NCBI RefSeq assembly: GCF_963576545.1
Contig: NC_083655.1
Span: forward strand, 909,549 to 973,548
Source: Limanda limanda
Taxonomy: Eukaryota > Chordata > Actinopteri > Pleuronectiformes > Pleuronectidae
Length of the DNA: 64,000 nt
Reading direction: 5' to 3'
Position 1 is the stretch's first letter; the number at the start of each line of letters is the position of its first letter. The notes beneath the pieces were generated by a model that was given only the letters and a program-made list of their open reading frames with translations, did no database searches and was not told the DNA's origin. This document shows positions 12,947-46,697 of this stretch, one piece after another. Made by a program: the position numbers and the translations under genes.

Positions 12947-13480
12947 GAGAGGATGAGAGGATGAGAGGATGAGAGGATGAGAGGAGGAGATGACCTGAGG
13001 GTCCACTCAGAGAGACTCCTCACTCCTTCTCTCTCTACATGAGATCCTCCTTCTCCTCCTTCTCCTCTTTCTCTCTCTACATGTGATCCTCCTTCTCCTC
13101 CTTCTCTCTCTACATGTGATCCTCCTTCTTCTCCTTCTCCTCCTTCTCTCTCTACATGTGATCCTCCTTCTCCTCCTTCTCTCTCTACATGTGATCCTCC
13201 TTCTTCTCCTTCTCTCTCTACATGTGATCCTCCTTCTCCTCCTTCTCTCTCTACATGTGATCCTCCTTCTTCTCCTTCTCCTCCTTCTCTCTCTACATGT
13301 AATCCTCCTTCTCCTCCTTCTCCTCCTTCTCTCTCTACATGTAATCCTCCTTCTCCTCCTTCTCCTCCTTCTCTCTCTACATGTGATCCTCCTTCTCCTC
13401 CTCCCTCTCTCTACATGTGATCCTCCTCCTCCTTCTCTCTACATGTGATCCTCCTTCTCCTCCTTCTCTCTCTACATGTT
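12947..13480. repeat. Pyrimidine-rich minisatellite (CTCCTTCTCCTC...CTACATGTGATC)
   Basis: A 10-bp GAGGATGAGA repeat (about 12,947-12,990) is followed, from about 13,028, by 13 or so units. Each unit is a run of CTCCTT/CTTCTC blocks ending in CTCTCTACATGTGATCCTC. Unit length varies by whole CTCCTT blocks. The long Leu/His-rich open frame across it is a repeat shadow. Confidence 0.85.
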
Positions 13481-14590
13481 TTATTGTGAAGAGACATCTG
13501 GGAACATGTGTTTTTGAGAACATATGTTTGTTGAGTTTGATCTTTAAATAACGGAGGAATAATGATTTGTTAGCTGAAGCTTATTGTTCTTTAACTGCAG
13601 TGAGTTTCAGTGATGTGGCCCGTTAGTGACCTTCACACACATGTAGACACACACTGTTATTTATATATACACATCTTTAGACATGATCCCATTATAAAAC
13701 ATAAAGCTGGAGTGATGAACAGACAGAAGCAGCAGAGCTCAGAGCACATCACCAGCCTGTTACAGTGGGTCGGCCCCTCAGAGACCACCCACTGCCTCCT
13801 GGTTAGCGGCTGAACGTTTCCTACTTTCACCTTTTTACCGACTGTTCCGGGGCTCACATAAAAAGTGCAGCCGACCTTCAGGAGACCCGGCCCGGGGAAC
13901 TCGCTGGTCATAAAACATGGATTCAGATAAAAGGAGGAGAGGTGTCGGGAGGAAAAACCCACATTGAGGTTCTTTAATGATTGAAACCTGCAGCGTGCAC
14001 AGAGAAGGACGAAGGAACTCAGCTGCTGAGACGATGCTCCAGCTCGGACAGGAAGTGGAAACAGCCTCAGAGATTAAAACGCACTGAAGAAATGTGAACA
14101 TTGTCCTGATTTGACATAAAAAAATTCTTCTTTCTGTAAATTATTCTAAAGAAAGTCAAATTACAGTTGTTGTCTGAAGTGTAAGACATTATATAAAGAT
14201 CTTCTCTTGAGTCAAAGCAGCAGGTGAAACCCAGACTCTGCTCCAGCGTCTCACACGTGGTCTTTAGATTCAACCTGGTTCTGTTGCTTTGTGTTTTCTC
14301 ACTGTTTCTCTCCTGCGTCTCATAAAGGAGCATGATGCTTAGTGACACACTGGTCCGACCCCCCCCCCCCCCGACTCAGCCAGGTAAAACAAGAGCTGAC
14401 ATCTCCTCCTGGTGGAGCGGGCCAGCTGGCCAATCACAGCAGACCCATCAATCAATAGATCAATAACAATAGCAACAACAACAATAAGCTTCAGCGTCTG
14501 AAGTGATATAAAACAATGAAAACACTATAATGAAGAAGAGAGGAAGTGAGTGAGGCCGTTCACTACACACATGATGAGAGTGTGTGTGTG

Positions 14591-14644
<54 letters not shown>

Positions 14645-15235
14645 TCTTCCATCTGTTGTAAGAAGCCCTTCCTGAACCTGCTGAGCTCACCACACACACA
14701 CACAGGTCCTTCCATCTCAGTGAGGACACTCGCTGGCATAACACATGAACTCATTCCCCCCCGAACGAGATGCAGAACCATAATTCAGAGAGCAGGAAAC
14801 CAACAGAGGCTCACTTACTCTCTGGGGCCCCCTGGCAGCTTAATGTGACATTACACTCATCCACCAATCACAGTTTGTGTTTGGATGAAATAAAGTAACA
14901 AAGATAAAACCCAGCGAGCAGCCTGTTATGTTTTACTGCCTGAGTCGGAATACGTTGGTGTTTAAATTGAATATAATAAATGTTAAAACCCGACTGGGAT
15001 TTATTTTGTTTATACCTGAATGTTAAACCAGCAGCAGATCCTCCTCGTGGTTCAGGTGAGAGGTGGAGCAGCCGGGGGGGGGGCAGACACACACAGGAAG
15101 TGACTTCATTTCTGTCACTGTCTCACTTTAAGATGAGAACTACATCATCCACTTTAAAGGATGGAAACCGCAGCTGAGAGACGTTTCTCATCCTCCTGTC
15201 TAGTATTTGTTAGTGCAGATGTTTCTACCGGAGCC

Positions 15236-15586
15236 TCGTGAACATCGTGAAACATCGTGAAACATCGTGAACATCGTGAAACATCGTGAAACATCGTGAA
15301 ACATCGTGAAACACCGTGAACATCGTGAAACACCGTGAACATCGTGAAACATCGTGAACATCGTGAAACATCGTGAAACATCGTGAAACATCGTGAAACA
15401 CCGTGAACATCGTGAAACACCGTGAACATCGTGAAACATCGTGAAACATCGTGAAACATCGTGAACATCGTGAACATCGTGAAACATCGTGAAACGTCGT
15501 GAAACATTGTGAAACATCGTGAACATCGTGAAACATCGTGAAACATCGTGAAACATCGTGAAACATCGTGAACATGGTGAAACATC
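15236..15586. repeat. 10/11-bp minisatellite (GTGAAACATC / GTGAACATC)
   Basis: About 350 bp of alternating 10-bp GTGAAACATC and 9-bp GTGAACATC units, with occasional CACCGTG or CATTGTG variants. It is open in all three minus-strand frames, but only because the repeat lacks stops. Confidence 0.88.
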
Positions 15587-16120
15587 TCCGCTCCCCTCGG
15601 TCCAGCTGCCGCAGCCTTTGATTCACATCTTCTCCGGATCTTCACCCCAACATCAAAGCTTCCCCGTGATTTCACCACATTTACATTTTTCCTCCAATTA
15701 AAGCAGAAATCAGGTTTGTTTACATCCTCGGCTCGAATGTGACATTAGACTCAGCAAATAAACTAAAAACCTTCAGTGGGATTCTGTCTCTGTGCAGTGA
15801 GAGGGAGGTCAGAGCTGAAAGAACACATTCGTTCAAAAATAAATATACTGCTGTCGCATATTTAACCCCTGTTTGTTTAGAATGAAAATACTGAAACTAG
15901 TTTTAAACTGCAAGTCACTCATGTTCTATTAGTTGAGTGAAATACATGAAATATCTGTATTTTAATGGAAGTTGTTCCTGCAGCTCACTGAAGGACTCGT
16001 GTCGTCCAAGTTCAGTTTGTTATGAACATAATGAGGAAATGTTAATGAATCTGGAAAGTCCCAAAATGTTGATGCTGAGAAAAACAAGCATTTTTTAATT
16101 TGTTTACCGCATAATATCCA

Positions 16121-16200
<80 letters not shown>

Positions 16201-16331
16201 GTAGATGGCGACACGTGACGACTGTCAACTATCATCTGCATTAAGTAAAGAATCTATACAGAGCAGCAAAGGTATCAATACGATGTTCAACAAAGTGAAA
16301 CATCGCACAACAACACACACCATTAGTGCTT

Positions 16332-16366
<35 letters not shown>

Positions 16367-16979
16367 ACACACACACACACACACACACTATCCACCTACT
16401 TCTCTGTGGAACGACTGATGCAGAAGAGCTAGTTGGTCCAGAGGAGGACGACTGGCTGGACGACCCAGGAGGAGACGGACGGAGACGATCAGGTTTCGGG
16501 TCACGAGCTGATGAGTCTCAGACGGATTCTTCCGCCGGCCGGACCCGGCAGGAAGCGATCGATGGGGGGGGGGGGGGGGGGGGACGTCGGAGGCCTTGAT
16601 CCACCCGGCTGAAAGGAGACAGAGACGGAAAACTCAATCTGCAGCTCACAGCGGTGATTCAGAGTGAGAAACAACCAGGAGTCCACTCGTCTCACTGCAT
16701 CATCAGGAGCTGAACTGTCTGAAAACACGGACAACTCTGTAGAAGTGAAACTTTGTGGGAAAGAAGAGAAGTTCAGCTCCGAGCTGAGTGAAGGTGACGA
16801 GCTGCTGTGGGAGTCTGAGTCTCTGGACATGATCTGGATCTTCTCCTGACGCTCAGTGGTAAAACATCTGTAACATGTCAGAGTCCATGAGAGGAACCAG
16901 CAGGACGACGTGTGGAAGCTTCTCAGAGAGCGAGTGGACGTGTGGACGAGGTTTCTAACATGTGACGTGAAACTAGAAG

Positions 16980-19900
16980 AACTCAAAGATCTCAGGATGA
17001 AGAAGAGGAGCCGGACACGTAGAAGACGAAGACGACGAAGAAGAAGACGAAGAAGAAGAAGACGTAGACGATGAAGACGAAGATGAAGAAGACGAAGACG
17101 AAGACGACGAAGACGATGAAGAAGAAGACGAAGAAGAAGACGTAGACGAAGACGAAGAAGACGATGAAGACGAAGAAGACGATGAAGACGAAGATGAAGA
17201 CGACAAAGACGATGAAGACGAAGACGAAGAAGACGATAAAGACGATGAAGACGATGAAGACGAAGACGTAGACGAAGACGAAGACGATGAAGACGATAAA
17301 GACGATGAAGACGAAGATGAAGAAGAGGAGCCGGACACGGAGAAGACGAAGACGACGAAGACGACGAAGAAGAAGAAGACGTAGACGATGAAGACGAAGA
17401 TGAAGAAGACGAAGACGACGAAGACGATGAAGAAGAAGACGAAGAAGAAGACGTAGACGAAGACGAAGAAGACGATGAAGACGAAGAAGACGATGAAGAC
17501 GAAGATGAAGACGACAAAGACGATGAAGACGAAGACGAAGAAGACGATAAAGACGATGAAGACGATGAAGACGAAGACGTAGACGAAGACGAAGACGATG
17601 AAGACGATAAAGACGATGAAGACGAAGATGAAGAAGACGAACACGATGAAGACGAAGATGAAGAAGACGAAGACGACAAAGACGATGAAGACGAAGACGA
17701 CGATAAAGACGATGAAGACGATGAAGAAGAAGACGAAGACGATAAAGAAGAAGACGAAGAAGAAGACGTAGACGAAGACGAAGAAGACGATGAAGACGAT
17801 GAAGATGAAGACGACAAAGACGATGAAGACGAAGACGATAAAGACGATGAAGACGATGAAGACGAAGACGTAGACGAAGACGAAGAAGACGAAGACGAAG
17901 ACGATGAAGACGATAAAGACGATGAAGACGAAGATGAAGAAGACGAACACGATGAAGACGAAGATGAAGAAGACGAAGACGACAAAGACGATGAAGACGA
18001 AGAAGACGATGAAGACGAAGACGACGAAGAAGAAGACGTAGACGAAGACGAAGAAGACGATAAAGACGATGAAGACGAAGATGAAGAAGACGAAGACGAT
18101 GAAGACGATGAAGACGATGAAGAAGACGAAGACGATGAAGACGAAGACGACGAAGAAGAAGACGTAGACGAAGACGAAGAAGACGATAAAGACGATGAAG
18201 ACGAAGATGAAGAAGACGAAGACGATGAAGACGATGAAGACGATAAAGACGATGAAGACGAAGACGAAGATGAAGAAGACGAAGACGATGAAGACGATGA
18301 AGACGAAGATGAAGAAGACGAAGACGACGATGAAGACGAAGACGAAGAAGACAATGAAGACGATGAAGAAGACGACGACGAAGACGAAGAAGAAGAAGAA
18401 GAAGAAGAAGACGAAGACGACGAAGAAGAAGAAGAAGACGACGACGACGAAGAAGACGTAGACGATGAAGACGAAGACGATATAGACGATGAAGACGATG
18501 AAGACGACGACGAAGAAGAAGACGTAGACGAAGACGAAGACGATGAAGACGATGAAGACGATAAAGACGATGAAGACGAAGATGAAGAAGACGAAGACGA
18601 TGAAGACGATGAAGACGATGAAGACGATGAAGACGATGAAGACGATGAAGACGAAGATGAAGAAGACGAAGACGATAAAGACGATGAAGACGAAGAAGAC
18701 AATGAAGACGATGAAGAAGACGACGACGAAGACGAAGAAGACGACGAAGACGACGAAGACGTACACGTAGAAGACGAAGACGTCAACAAAGGGAGAAACT
18801 AAAACAAAACCAATGAACATAACAAATCCATTTATTAAGAAAACAAGGATCGCTCCAATCCCCCCCCAACAAAAAATACAGCTACACACAAACCGAAGAT
18901 GAAGAAGACGAAGACGACAAAGACGATGAAGACGAAGAAGACGATGAAGACGAAGACGACGAAGAAGAAGACGTAGACGAAGACGAAGAAGACGATAAAG
19001 ACGATGAAGACGAAGATGAAGAAGACGAACACGATGAAGACGAAGATGAAGAAGACGAAGACGACAAAGACGATGAAGACGAAGAAGACGATGAAGACGA
19101 AGACGACGAAGAAGAAGACGTAGACGAAGACGAAGAAGACGATAAAGACGATGAAGACGAAGATGAAGAAGACGAACACGATGAAGACGAAGATGAAGAA
19201 GACGAAGACGACGAAGATGAAGAAGACGAAGACGATGAAGACGATGAAGACGATAAAGACGATGAAGACGAAGACGAAGATGAAGAAGACGAAGACGATG
19301 AAGACGATGAAGACGATGAAGACGAAGATGAAGAAGACGAAGACGACGATGAAGACGAAGACGAAGAAGACGAAGAAGACAATGAAGACGATGAAGAAGA
19401 CGACGACGAAGACGAAGAAGAAGAAGAAGAAGAAGACGAAGACGACGAAGAAGAAGAAGACGACGACGACGAAGAAGACGTAGACGATGAAGACGAAGAC
19501 GATATAGACGATGAAGACGATGAAGACGACGACGAAGAAGAAGACGTAGACGAAGACGAAGACGATAAAGACGAAGATGAAGAAGACGAACACGATGAAG
19601 ACGAAGATGAAGAAGACGAAGACGACAAAGACGATGAAGACGAAGACGAAGAAGACGATAAAGACGATAAAGACGATGAAGACGATGAAGACGAAGACGT
19701 AGACGAAGACGAAGAAGACGAAGACGATGAAGACGATAAAGACGATGAAGACGAAGATGAAGAAGACGAACACGATGAAGACGAAGATGAAGAAGACGAA
19801 GACGACAAAGACGATGAAGACGAAGACGAAGAAGACGATAAAGACGATGAAGACGATGAAGAAGAAGACGAAGACGATGAAGACGATGAAGACGATAAAG

Positions 19901-20100
19901 ACGATGAAGACGAAGACGAAGATGAAGAAGACGAAGACGACGATGAAGACGAAGACGAAGAAGACGAAGAAGACGATATAGACGATGAAGACGAAGACGA
20001 AGAAGACAATGAAGACGATGAAGAAGACGACGACGATGACGAAGACGAAGAAGACGACGAAGAAGACGATGAAGACGTACACGTAGAAGACGAAGACGTC
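16980..20100. repeat. GAAGAC/GACGAT satellite in two blocks, with a 1.3-kb tandem duplication
   Basis: About 3 kb is built from GAAGAC, GACGAT, GATGAAGAC and GTAGAC words, and the plus strand is almost free of T. Block A runs about 16,980-18,780 and block B about 18,896-20,096. The unique segment after block A (about 18,761-18,894) recurs after block B (about 20,077-20,208) with only small differences. The offset is 1314-1316 bp, so repeat plus flank were duplicated together. Unit structure leaves several frames open on both strands (poly-Ser and Phe/Val-rich on minus, Lys/Thr-rich on plus). I do not accept any as a gene. Confidence 0.88.
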
Positions 20101-20249
20101 AACAAAGGGAGAAACTAAAACAAAACCAATGAACATGACAAATCCATTTATTAAGAAACCAGGATCGCTCCAATCCCCCCCCCCCAAAAATACAGCTACA
20201 CACAAACCTGAATGCTGAGAGACAAAGTAAATCTCTTCATCACAAAATC

Positions 20250-20424
<175 letters not shown>

Positions 20425-20525
20425 AGTGCCACTGACCTTTACACTAAAAGACAGCAGGACATCAACATACAGAAAGTGTCTCTGACCTTTCACACATCCA
20501 CTACTAGAGCACGCACACACACACA

Positions 20526-20557
<32 letters not shown>

Positions 20558-21526
20558 TACACACGTACACACCTAACACACACACGTACACACACACGAA
20601 GACTCACTCACACATGTCAGAAACTCAGATGGGAAAAAAACAAATGACCTGTCCTGAATTGATTGAAAGAAATTAGGTTTAAGTGTGTGTGTTTGTGTGT
20701 TAAGTGTGTGTGTGTGTTAGGTATGTGTGTGTGTCATAGATTGTATATGGTGTGTGTGTGTGTGTGTTGTCCACTCTAACAAGATGAATCTCTGAACAGA
20801 GATAACCGCTCTGCTCTGCTGCTCCCTCACCGTGTTTCAATCCCATTCCTCCGAGTCACTCAGCTCAAACAGACCCCAGGGGTCAAAGGTCACGTCCCAG
20901 CGCTCCTTGACCTCCTCTCAGAGGTCAAACAGAGGCACGTCTCCATTTGTTGACGTTTATAATGATATGAAAACAGATGTAGATACTGAATCAGATGAAA
21001 CCAGTGGATAATGTAGGTTTTGTTTGATGTCACCTCTTGAAGCATCAACACATCACTTTGCTCTCAGTTTTATTTCAACATCTAACTGTGACTCATTAAT
21101 ATGCAATCATCAATTATTCCACCAATCAACTTTCACAATCGATCTTCTCGTCTGTAAAATACCAGAAACTCGTGGTTTCACGGCTCAAGGTGACGTCACA
21201 CACACACGAGGCTCGATGTGATCACAACAAACATCTGAAGCTCGACTGAAAGTTCCACACAACACACACAAAACCTGACTTGTGTTTAACGTGAAGACGT
21301 TGAACAAAAATACAAAAAACTGATTCTGGATCAATTATTCAACCAAAGCATCTTCCATGAGCATGTGTGTGTGTGTGTGTGTGTCTGTGTGTGTCTGTGT
21401 GTTCCTTTTAAAACAGAGACAAGAAGTTTCACCTCAGTCTAAAGTTTGAAGAGGTGAGCTGGAGTCTGTCACCATGGCAACCGAGATGAAATGACCAGGT
21501 CACAAACTGTCATGGTAAACTGGCAC

Positions 21527-21726
<200 letters not shown>

Positions 21727-21947
21727 CCTCTCAGTGTGTAGTGTCACTCAGTGTGTGTTTGTAGCACAGCAGCTAGCATGCTAACCAACAACAAAGACAT
21801 TAATGGAGGGGGGGGGGGAGGGACCCCGACCCGGTGTGACCGACGTGCTGCCTGTTCCAGTGCATGACTCAGCACATTGTCGCACCTCCATGTAAACCTG
21901 ACCCACGTGGGGAGCGTGTGTTTGTAGAGGTTAGAAACGTCTCTCAC

Positions 21948-22030
21948 CTTGTGTTCCTGTCCGGTGCGTGTGGCCGCTGAGGAGGCGGGAGCGCGCCTGC
22001 GTCACTTCCTGACCCTGAACACGACCTCCA
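21948..22030 (-). other. fars2: Probable non-coding exon 1 of fars2
   Basis: Read on the minus strand, CAGGAACACAAG|GTGAGAGACG at 21,948/21,947 is a strong splice donor in GC-rich promoter sequence. No start codon in frame with fars2 is needed, because the coding start follows the acceptor at 4605. Human FARS2 likewise has a non-coding first exon next to LYRM4. The 5' end is a guess, and transcript data are needed to fix it. Confidence 0.55.
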
Positions 22031-22216
22031 CCTGACGGGACGGGGCCACGTGACCTTCCTCCCACAGCAACGTGCACACGTGTGTCTGTGAATTCAAACA
22101 GGAAAGAGCTGGAGGCAGGGGGACGTGTGTGATTCGATCAGGCGCGCTGCGGACACTCCTGCTGAAGGGGTCCTGAGATAACAGCGTCGCGGAGCAGCGG
22201 GGTGTGACGTCACATC
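21990..22216. promoter_or_regulatory. Divergent fars2/lyrm4 promoter
   Basis: This GC-rich stretch lies between the probable fars2 exon 1 and the lyrm4 ATG. Visible motifs are an NRF1-like GCGCCTGCGT (about 21,993), an ETS/GABP-type CACTTCCTG (about 22,003), an E-box CACGTG (22,047-22,052) and a full palindromic CRE TGACGTCA (22,205-22,212), four bases before the ATG. No TATA box is seen. NRF1 and GABP sites are typical of nuclear genes for mitochondrial proteins, which fits both partners. Confidence 0.6.
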
Positions 22217-42625
<20,409 letters not shown>

Positions 42626-43132
42626 ATGGACGGAGAAGAGGAGGAGGCCTGTGACAGCAGACGACAGGATGTGACATCAGAGACGGGAGCCAATCGCTGC
42701 TCGGACGTCACCAACCTTCTTCCTCCATCTTTCATTTGACACCCCGGTGACTGGTGGAGGTGTGAAATGCATTGTGGGAGATGTAGGACTGAAGAACATA
42801 GTTTATTTTCCGGGCTGCACTGATCACAGGATCTTTACATCAGTGTGACGTTGTTTATCTGCAGATGTGAGATCTTATTGTTTCAGTGTTTTGTGATCGT
42901 TAATGTTTCCTCATCAGGTGGATTCAGGTGAAGCCAGTTTGAACGGAAACATCTTTTCTACGAGGACAGAACCTTGTTCAAATCTCATTGTTTACAAGCT
43001 GAGTCTGAACCTTTAAAAACGTGAAAACAAGAACAGGAATAACATTAAGATTGAATTTGATCTCCATCATTGGTCGGTGCAGCCATCATGTGCTTTTGAT
43101 TATTTTTTGTGAGTGTTATTTTTTAACATATA

Positions 43133-43138
43133 AATAAA
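43133..43138 (+). terminator. lyrm4: lyrm4 poly(A) signal
   Basis: An AATAAA lies about 510 bp after the lyrm4 stop and is followed by GT-rich sequence (GTGTTTGTTTCCTGTGTTC), a normal arrangement for cleavage and polyadenylation. Confidence 0.7.
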
Positions 43139-44572
43139 GTTCTAAATGTATTTAAATGTTTGAACTCCTGTGTTTGTTTCCTGTGTTCAGAAGTTCAGCG
43201 TCTCACTGACTCTCTCACTTTGTGACGTGACCCTCAACCTGAATCAAACTGAATCAACCTGATCAATCATCAGAGACACGGCGCCCTGAGCTCTCGTCTG
43301 TACGGCGTTCAGAGTTAAAGCCGAGATCATGTGACCCCGATGTTAATAAATGTGATTGGTCTTCACCTGCAGGAAAAAGCTGCAGCTCAGGTGAAGGTCT
43401 GAGGTCAGATCACTCCTCCTGAGGTCGTTATGTATGTTATATTTATTATATATTATTATATTATACATGCTGAACACTCAGTCATTGTTGAGCAGATCAG
43501 GTGAGCTCAGGGTGCGTCTGGTTTTGGAGGCGAAGAAGGTGACTGACCAACAAGGTTCCAGCAGCTGCTATAAATAGACTCATCTGTTTGCATAAAGACG
43601 ACAACGTGGACCACTTGCACACAAAGACACACAAACACACACTGAACCATCACGTTGCTCAATCAGTGTTTCATCAGACTGACACACACTCACTGGACGT
43701 GTTTGGTTCAAGTCCGAGGACTCGACCCACGACTGACACGCTTCGATCCAAACCCGGGAGATTAAACTGAATCTGACTTTTCACTTTTCAACTTGTTCAT
43801 TCATGTGTGTGTTTTTGTTTGTGTGTGTTCGTGTATGTGTGTGTGTGAGTTTTCACCAAAGTTGTGGATATTTCCCTGGGAATGGATCATAACTGTTGAA
43901 GCACAGTTTCAGTCTACATACATTGTTTTTCCAGGCTCATATGAAGTCAGTTTGACCTTTGACCTTTGATCAGTTTATCTTTTAAAGAGATCGAGGTCAT
44001 AAGAATGAGATTTTGACACTATGAGCCTCAGTGGCGTCCATGTTGCCTAGCAGCAGCGATGTTCTCTCCTGACTCTGCAGCCGATGTCTCACTGAACTCT
44101 GTCGGCCGCAGCGACTCCTCAACAAACACAAACGCTTCATGTGGCGTTCACGTGTCAGTCCGACTATGTGAGGTCACGATTGTTGAATTATTACAGGAGA
44201 AGCTCCAGTGCAGCGCTCTGGGATTTATTTGAAATATTGACCCTGGTCCGTGTTGACAGAGCAAACAGACGAGCGGAGGTTTGTCAACACGAATATTTCC
44301 AGAGGCGTCGGACTTCTGCACTTTGGCCTCGATGTAAAGACGCCAGGCGGACACAGGAGGACGGACGCACGCACAGAATCAACAAACAAACACGTCCTCT
44401 CTGCGTACAGAGACAAATGTTCAATCTGAGTCTGGAACGGAATCGACCTCCGGCTCCACAGAGACAACGTGTCGCTGACGTCAGGGTTTGATCTCAACGG
44501 GACCAGAGCAGGTTGACTGGTGAAAAAGGAACTGGCATTAAACTCCCAGAACGGGGGGGGGTCAGTTTGATG

Positions 44573-46697
44573 AAGGGAGCAAGGAGCAAGGAGAGGGAAG
44601 CAGGGAGAAAGGAGCAGGGAGTAGGAAGCAGGGTGAAGGGAGCAGGGAGTAGGAAGCAGAGGGAAGGAAGCAGGGAGAAGGCAGCAGGAAGCAGGGAGAA
44701 GGAAGCAGAGGGAAGGAAGCAGGGTGAAGGAAGCAAGGAGAAGGAAGCAGGGAGAAGGAAGCAAGGAGCAGAGAGAAGGAAGCAGGGAGAAGGAAGCAAG
44801 GAGTTGGGAGAAGGAAGCAAGGAGAAGGAAGCAGGGAGAAGGAAGCAGGGTGAAGGCAGCAGAGAGAAGGAAGCAAGGAGCAGAGAGAAGGAAGCAGAGA
44901 GAAGGAAGAAGTAAGTAGGGAGAAGGAAGCAGGGAGAAGGAAGCAGAGAGAAGGAAGAAGGGAGAAGGGAGAAGGAAGCAGGGAGAAGGAAGAAGGAAAC
45001 AGGGAGAAGGAAGCAGGAAGAAGGAAACAGGGAGTAGGGAGAAGGAAGAAGGAAACAGGGAGAAGGGAGAAGGAAGCAGGGAGAAGGAAACAGGGAGTAG
45101 GGAGAAGGAAGAAGGAAACAGGGAGAAGGAAGAAGGAAACAGGGAGTAGGGAGAAGGAAGCAGGGAGTAGGAAGAAGAAAGCAGGGAGAAGGAAGGAAGC
45201 CGAGAGAAGGAAGCAGGGAGAACGAAACAGGGAGTAGGGAGAAGGAAGCAGGGAGTAGGGAGAAGGAAGCAGGGTGAAGGAAGCAGAGAGAAGGAAGCAA
45301 GGAGCAGAGAGAAGGAAGCAGGGAGAAGGAAGCAAGGAGCAGAGAGAAGGAAGCAGGGTGAAGGAAGCAGAGAGAAGGAAGCAAGGAGCAGAGAGAAGGA
45401 AGCAGGGTGAAGGAAGCAGAGAGAAGGAAGCAAGGAGCAGAGAGAAGGAAGCAGGGAGCAGAGAGAAGGAAGCAGGGAGCAGAGAGAAGGAAGCAGAGAG
45501 AAGGAAGCAAGGAGAAGGAAGCAGGGTGAAGGAAGCAGAGAGAAGGGAGAAGGAAGCAGAGAGAAGGAAGCAGAGAGAAGGAAGCAAGGAGAAGGAAGCA
45601 GGGTGAAGGAAGCAGAGAGAAGGGAGAAGGAAGCAGAGAGAAGGGAGCAGAGAGAAGGGAGCAGAGAGAAGGAAGCAAGGAGCAGAGAGAAGAAAGCAGA
45701 GAGAAGGGAGAAGGAAGCAGAGAGAAGGAAGCAGAGAGAAGGAAGCAGAGAGAAGGAGAGAAGGAAGCAGAGAGAAGGGAGAAGGAAGCAGAGAGAAGGA
45801 AGCAGAGAGAAGAAAGCAAAGAGAAGGGAGAAGGAAGCAGAGAGAAGGAAGCAGAGAGAAGGAAGCAGAGAGAAGGGAGAAGGAAGCAGAGAGAAGGAAG
45901 CAGAGAGAAGGAAGCAAGGAGCAGAGAGAAGGAAGCAGGGTGAAGGAAGCAGGGAGAAGGAAGAAGGAAGCAGAGAGGAGGAAGCAGAGAGAAGGAGAGA
46001 AGGAAGCAGAGAGAAGGAAGCAGAGAGAAGGGAGAAGGAAGCAGAGAGAAGGAAGCAGAGAGAAGGAAGCAGAGAGAAGGAAGCAAGGAGCAGAGAGAAG
46101 AAAGCAGAGAGAAGGAAGAAGGAAGCAGAGAGAAGGAAGCAGAGAGAAGGAAGCAGGGAGTAGAGAGAAGGAAGAAGGAAGCAGAGAGAAGGAAGCAAGG
46201 AGCAGAGAGAAGGAAGCAGAGAGAAGGAAGCAAGGAGCAGAGAGAAGGAAGCAGAGAGAAGGAAGCAGGGTGAAGGAAGCAGGGAGAAGGAAGAAGGAAG
46301 CAGAGAGGAGGAAGCAGAGAGAAGGAGAGAAGGAAGCAGAGAGAAGGAAGCAGAGAGAAGGGAGAAGGAAGCAGAGAGAAGGAAGCAGAGAGAAGGAGAG
46401 AAGGAAGCAGAGAGAAGGAAGCAAGGAGCAGAGAGAAGAAAGCAGAGAGAAGGAAGCAAGGAGCAGAGAGAAGAAAGCAGAGAGAAGGAAGAAGGAAGCA
46501 GAGAGAAGGAAGCAGAGAGAAGGAAGCAGGGAGCAGAGAGAAGGAAGAAGGAAGCAGAGAGAAGGAAGCAAGGAGCAGAGAGAAGAAAGCAGAGAGAAGG
46601 AAGAAGGAAGCAGAGAGAAGGAAGCAAGGAGCAGAGAGAAGGAAGCAGGGTGAAGGAAGCAGAGAGAAGGAAGCAAGGAGCAGAGAGAAGGAAGCAG
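44573..46697. repeat. GAAGGAAGCAGAGA satellite, 2.1 kb
   Basis: Tandem words GAAGGAAGCAGAGA, GAAGCAAGGAGCAGAGA and GAAGCAGGGTGAAG make an array with almost no T on the plus strand. The right half (about 45,600-46,690) shows repeats of multi-word blocks. Leu/Ser/Phe-rich frames of up to 800 codons on the minus strand and Lys/Glu/Arg-rich frames on plus exist only because the words lack stops. Confidence 0.92.

Noticed and set aside
13657..13962. A 101-codon minus-strand frame as a gene
   Set aside because: It has no recognisable domain and no splice or promoter context; it is probably part of a dispersed repeat.
16501..18789. A 762-codon minus-strand frame rich in serine, with similar frames at 16,973-18,889, 18,835-20,607 and 18,882-20,105
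   Set aside because: They are translations of the GAAGAC satellite and neighbouring TG tract. The words lack stops in several frames at once, and no frame is favoured or linked to a recognisable domain.
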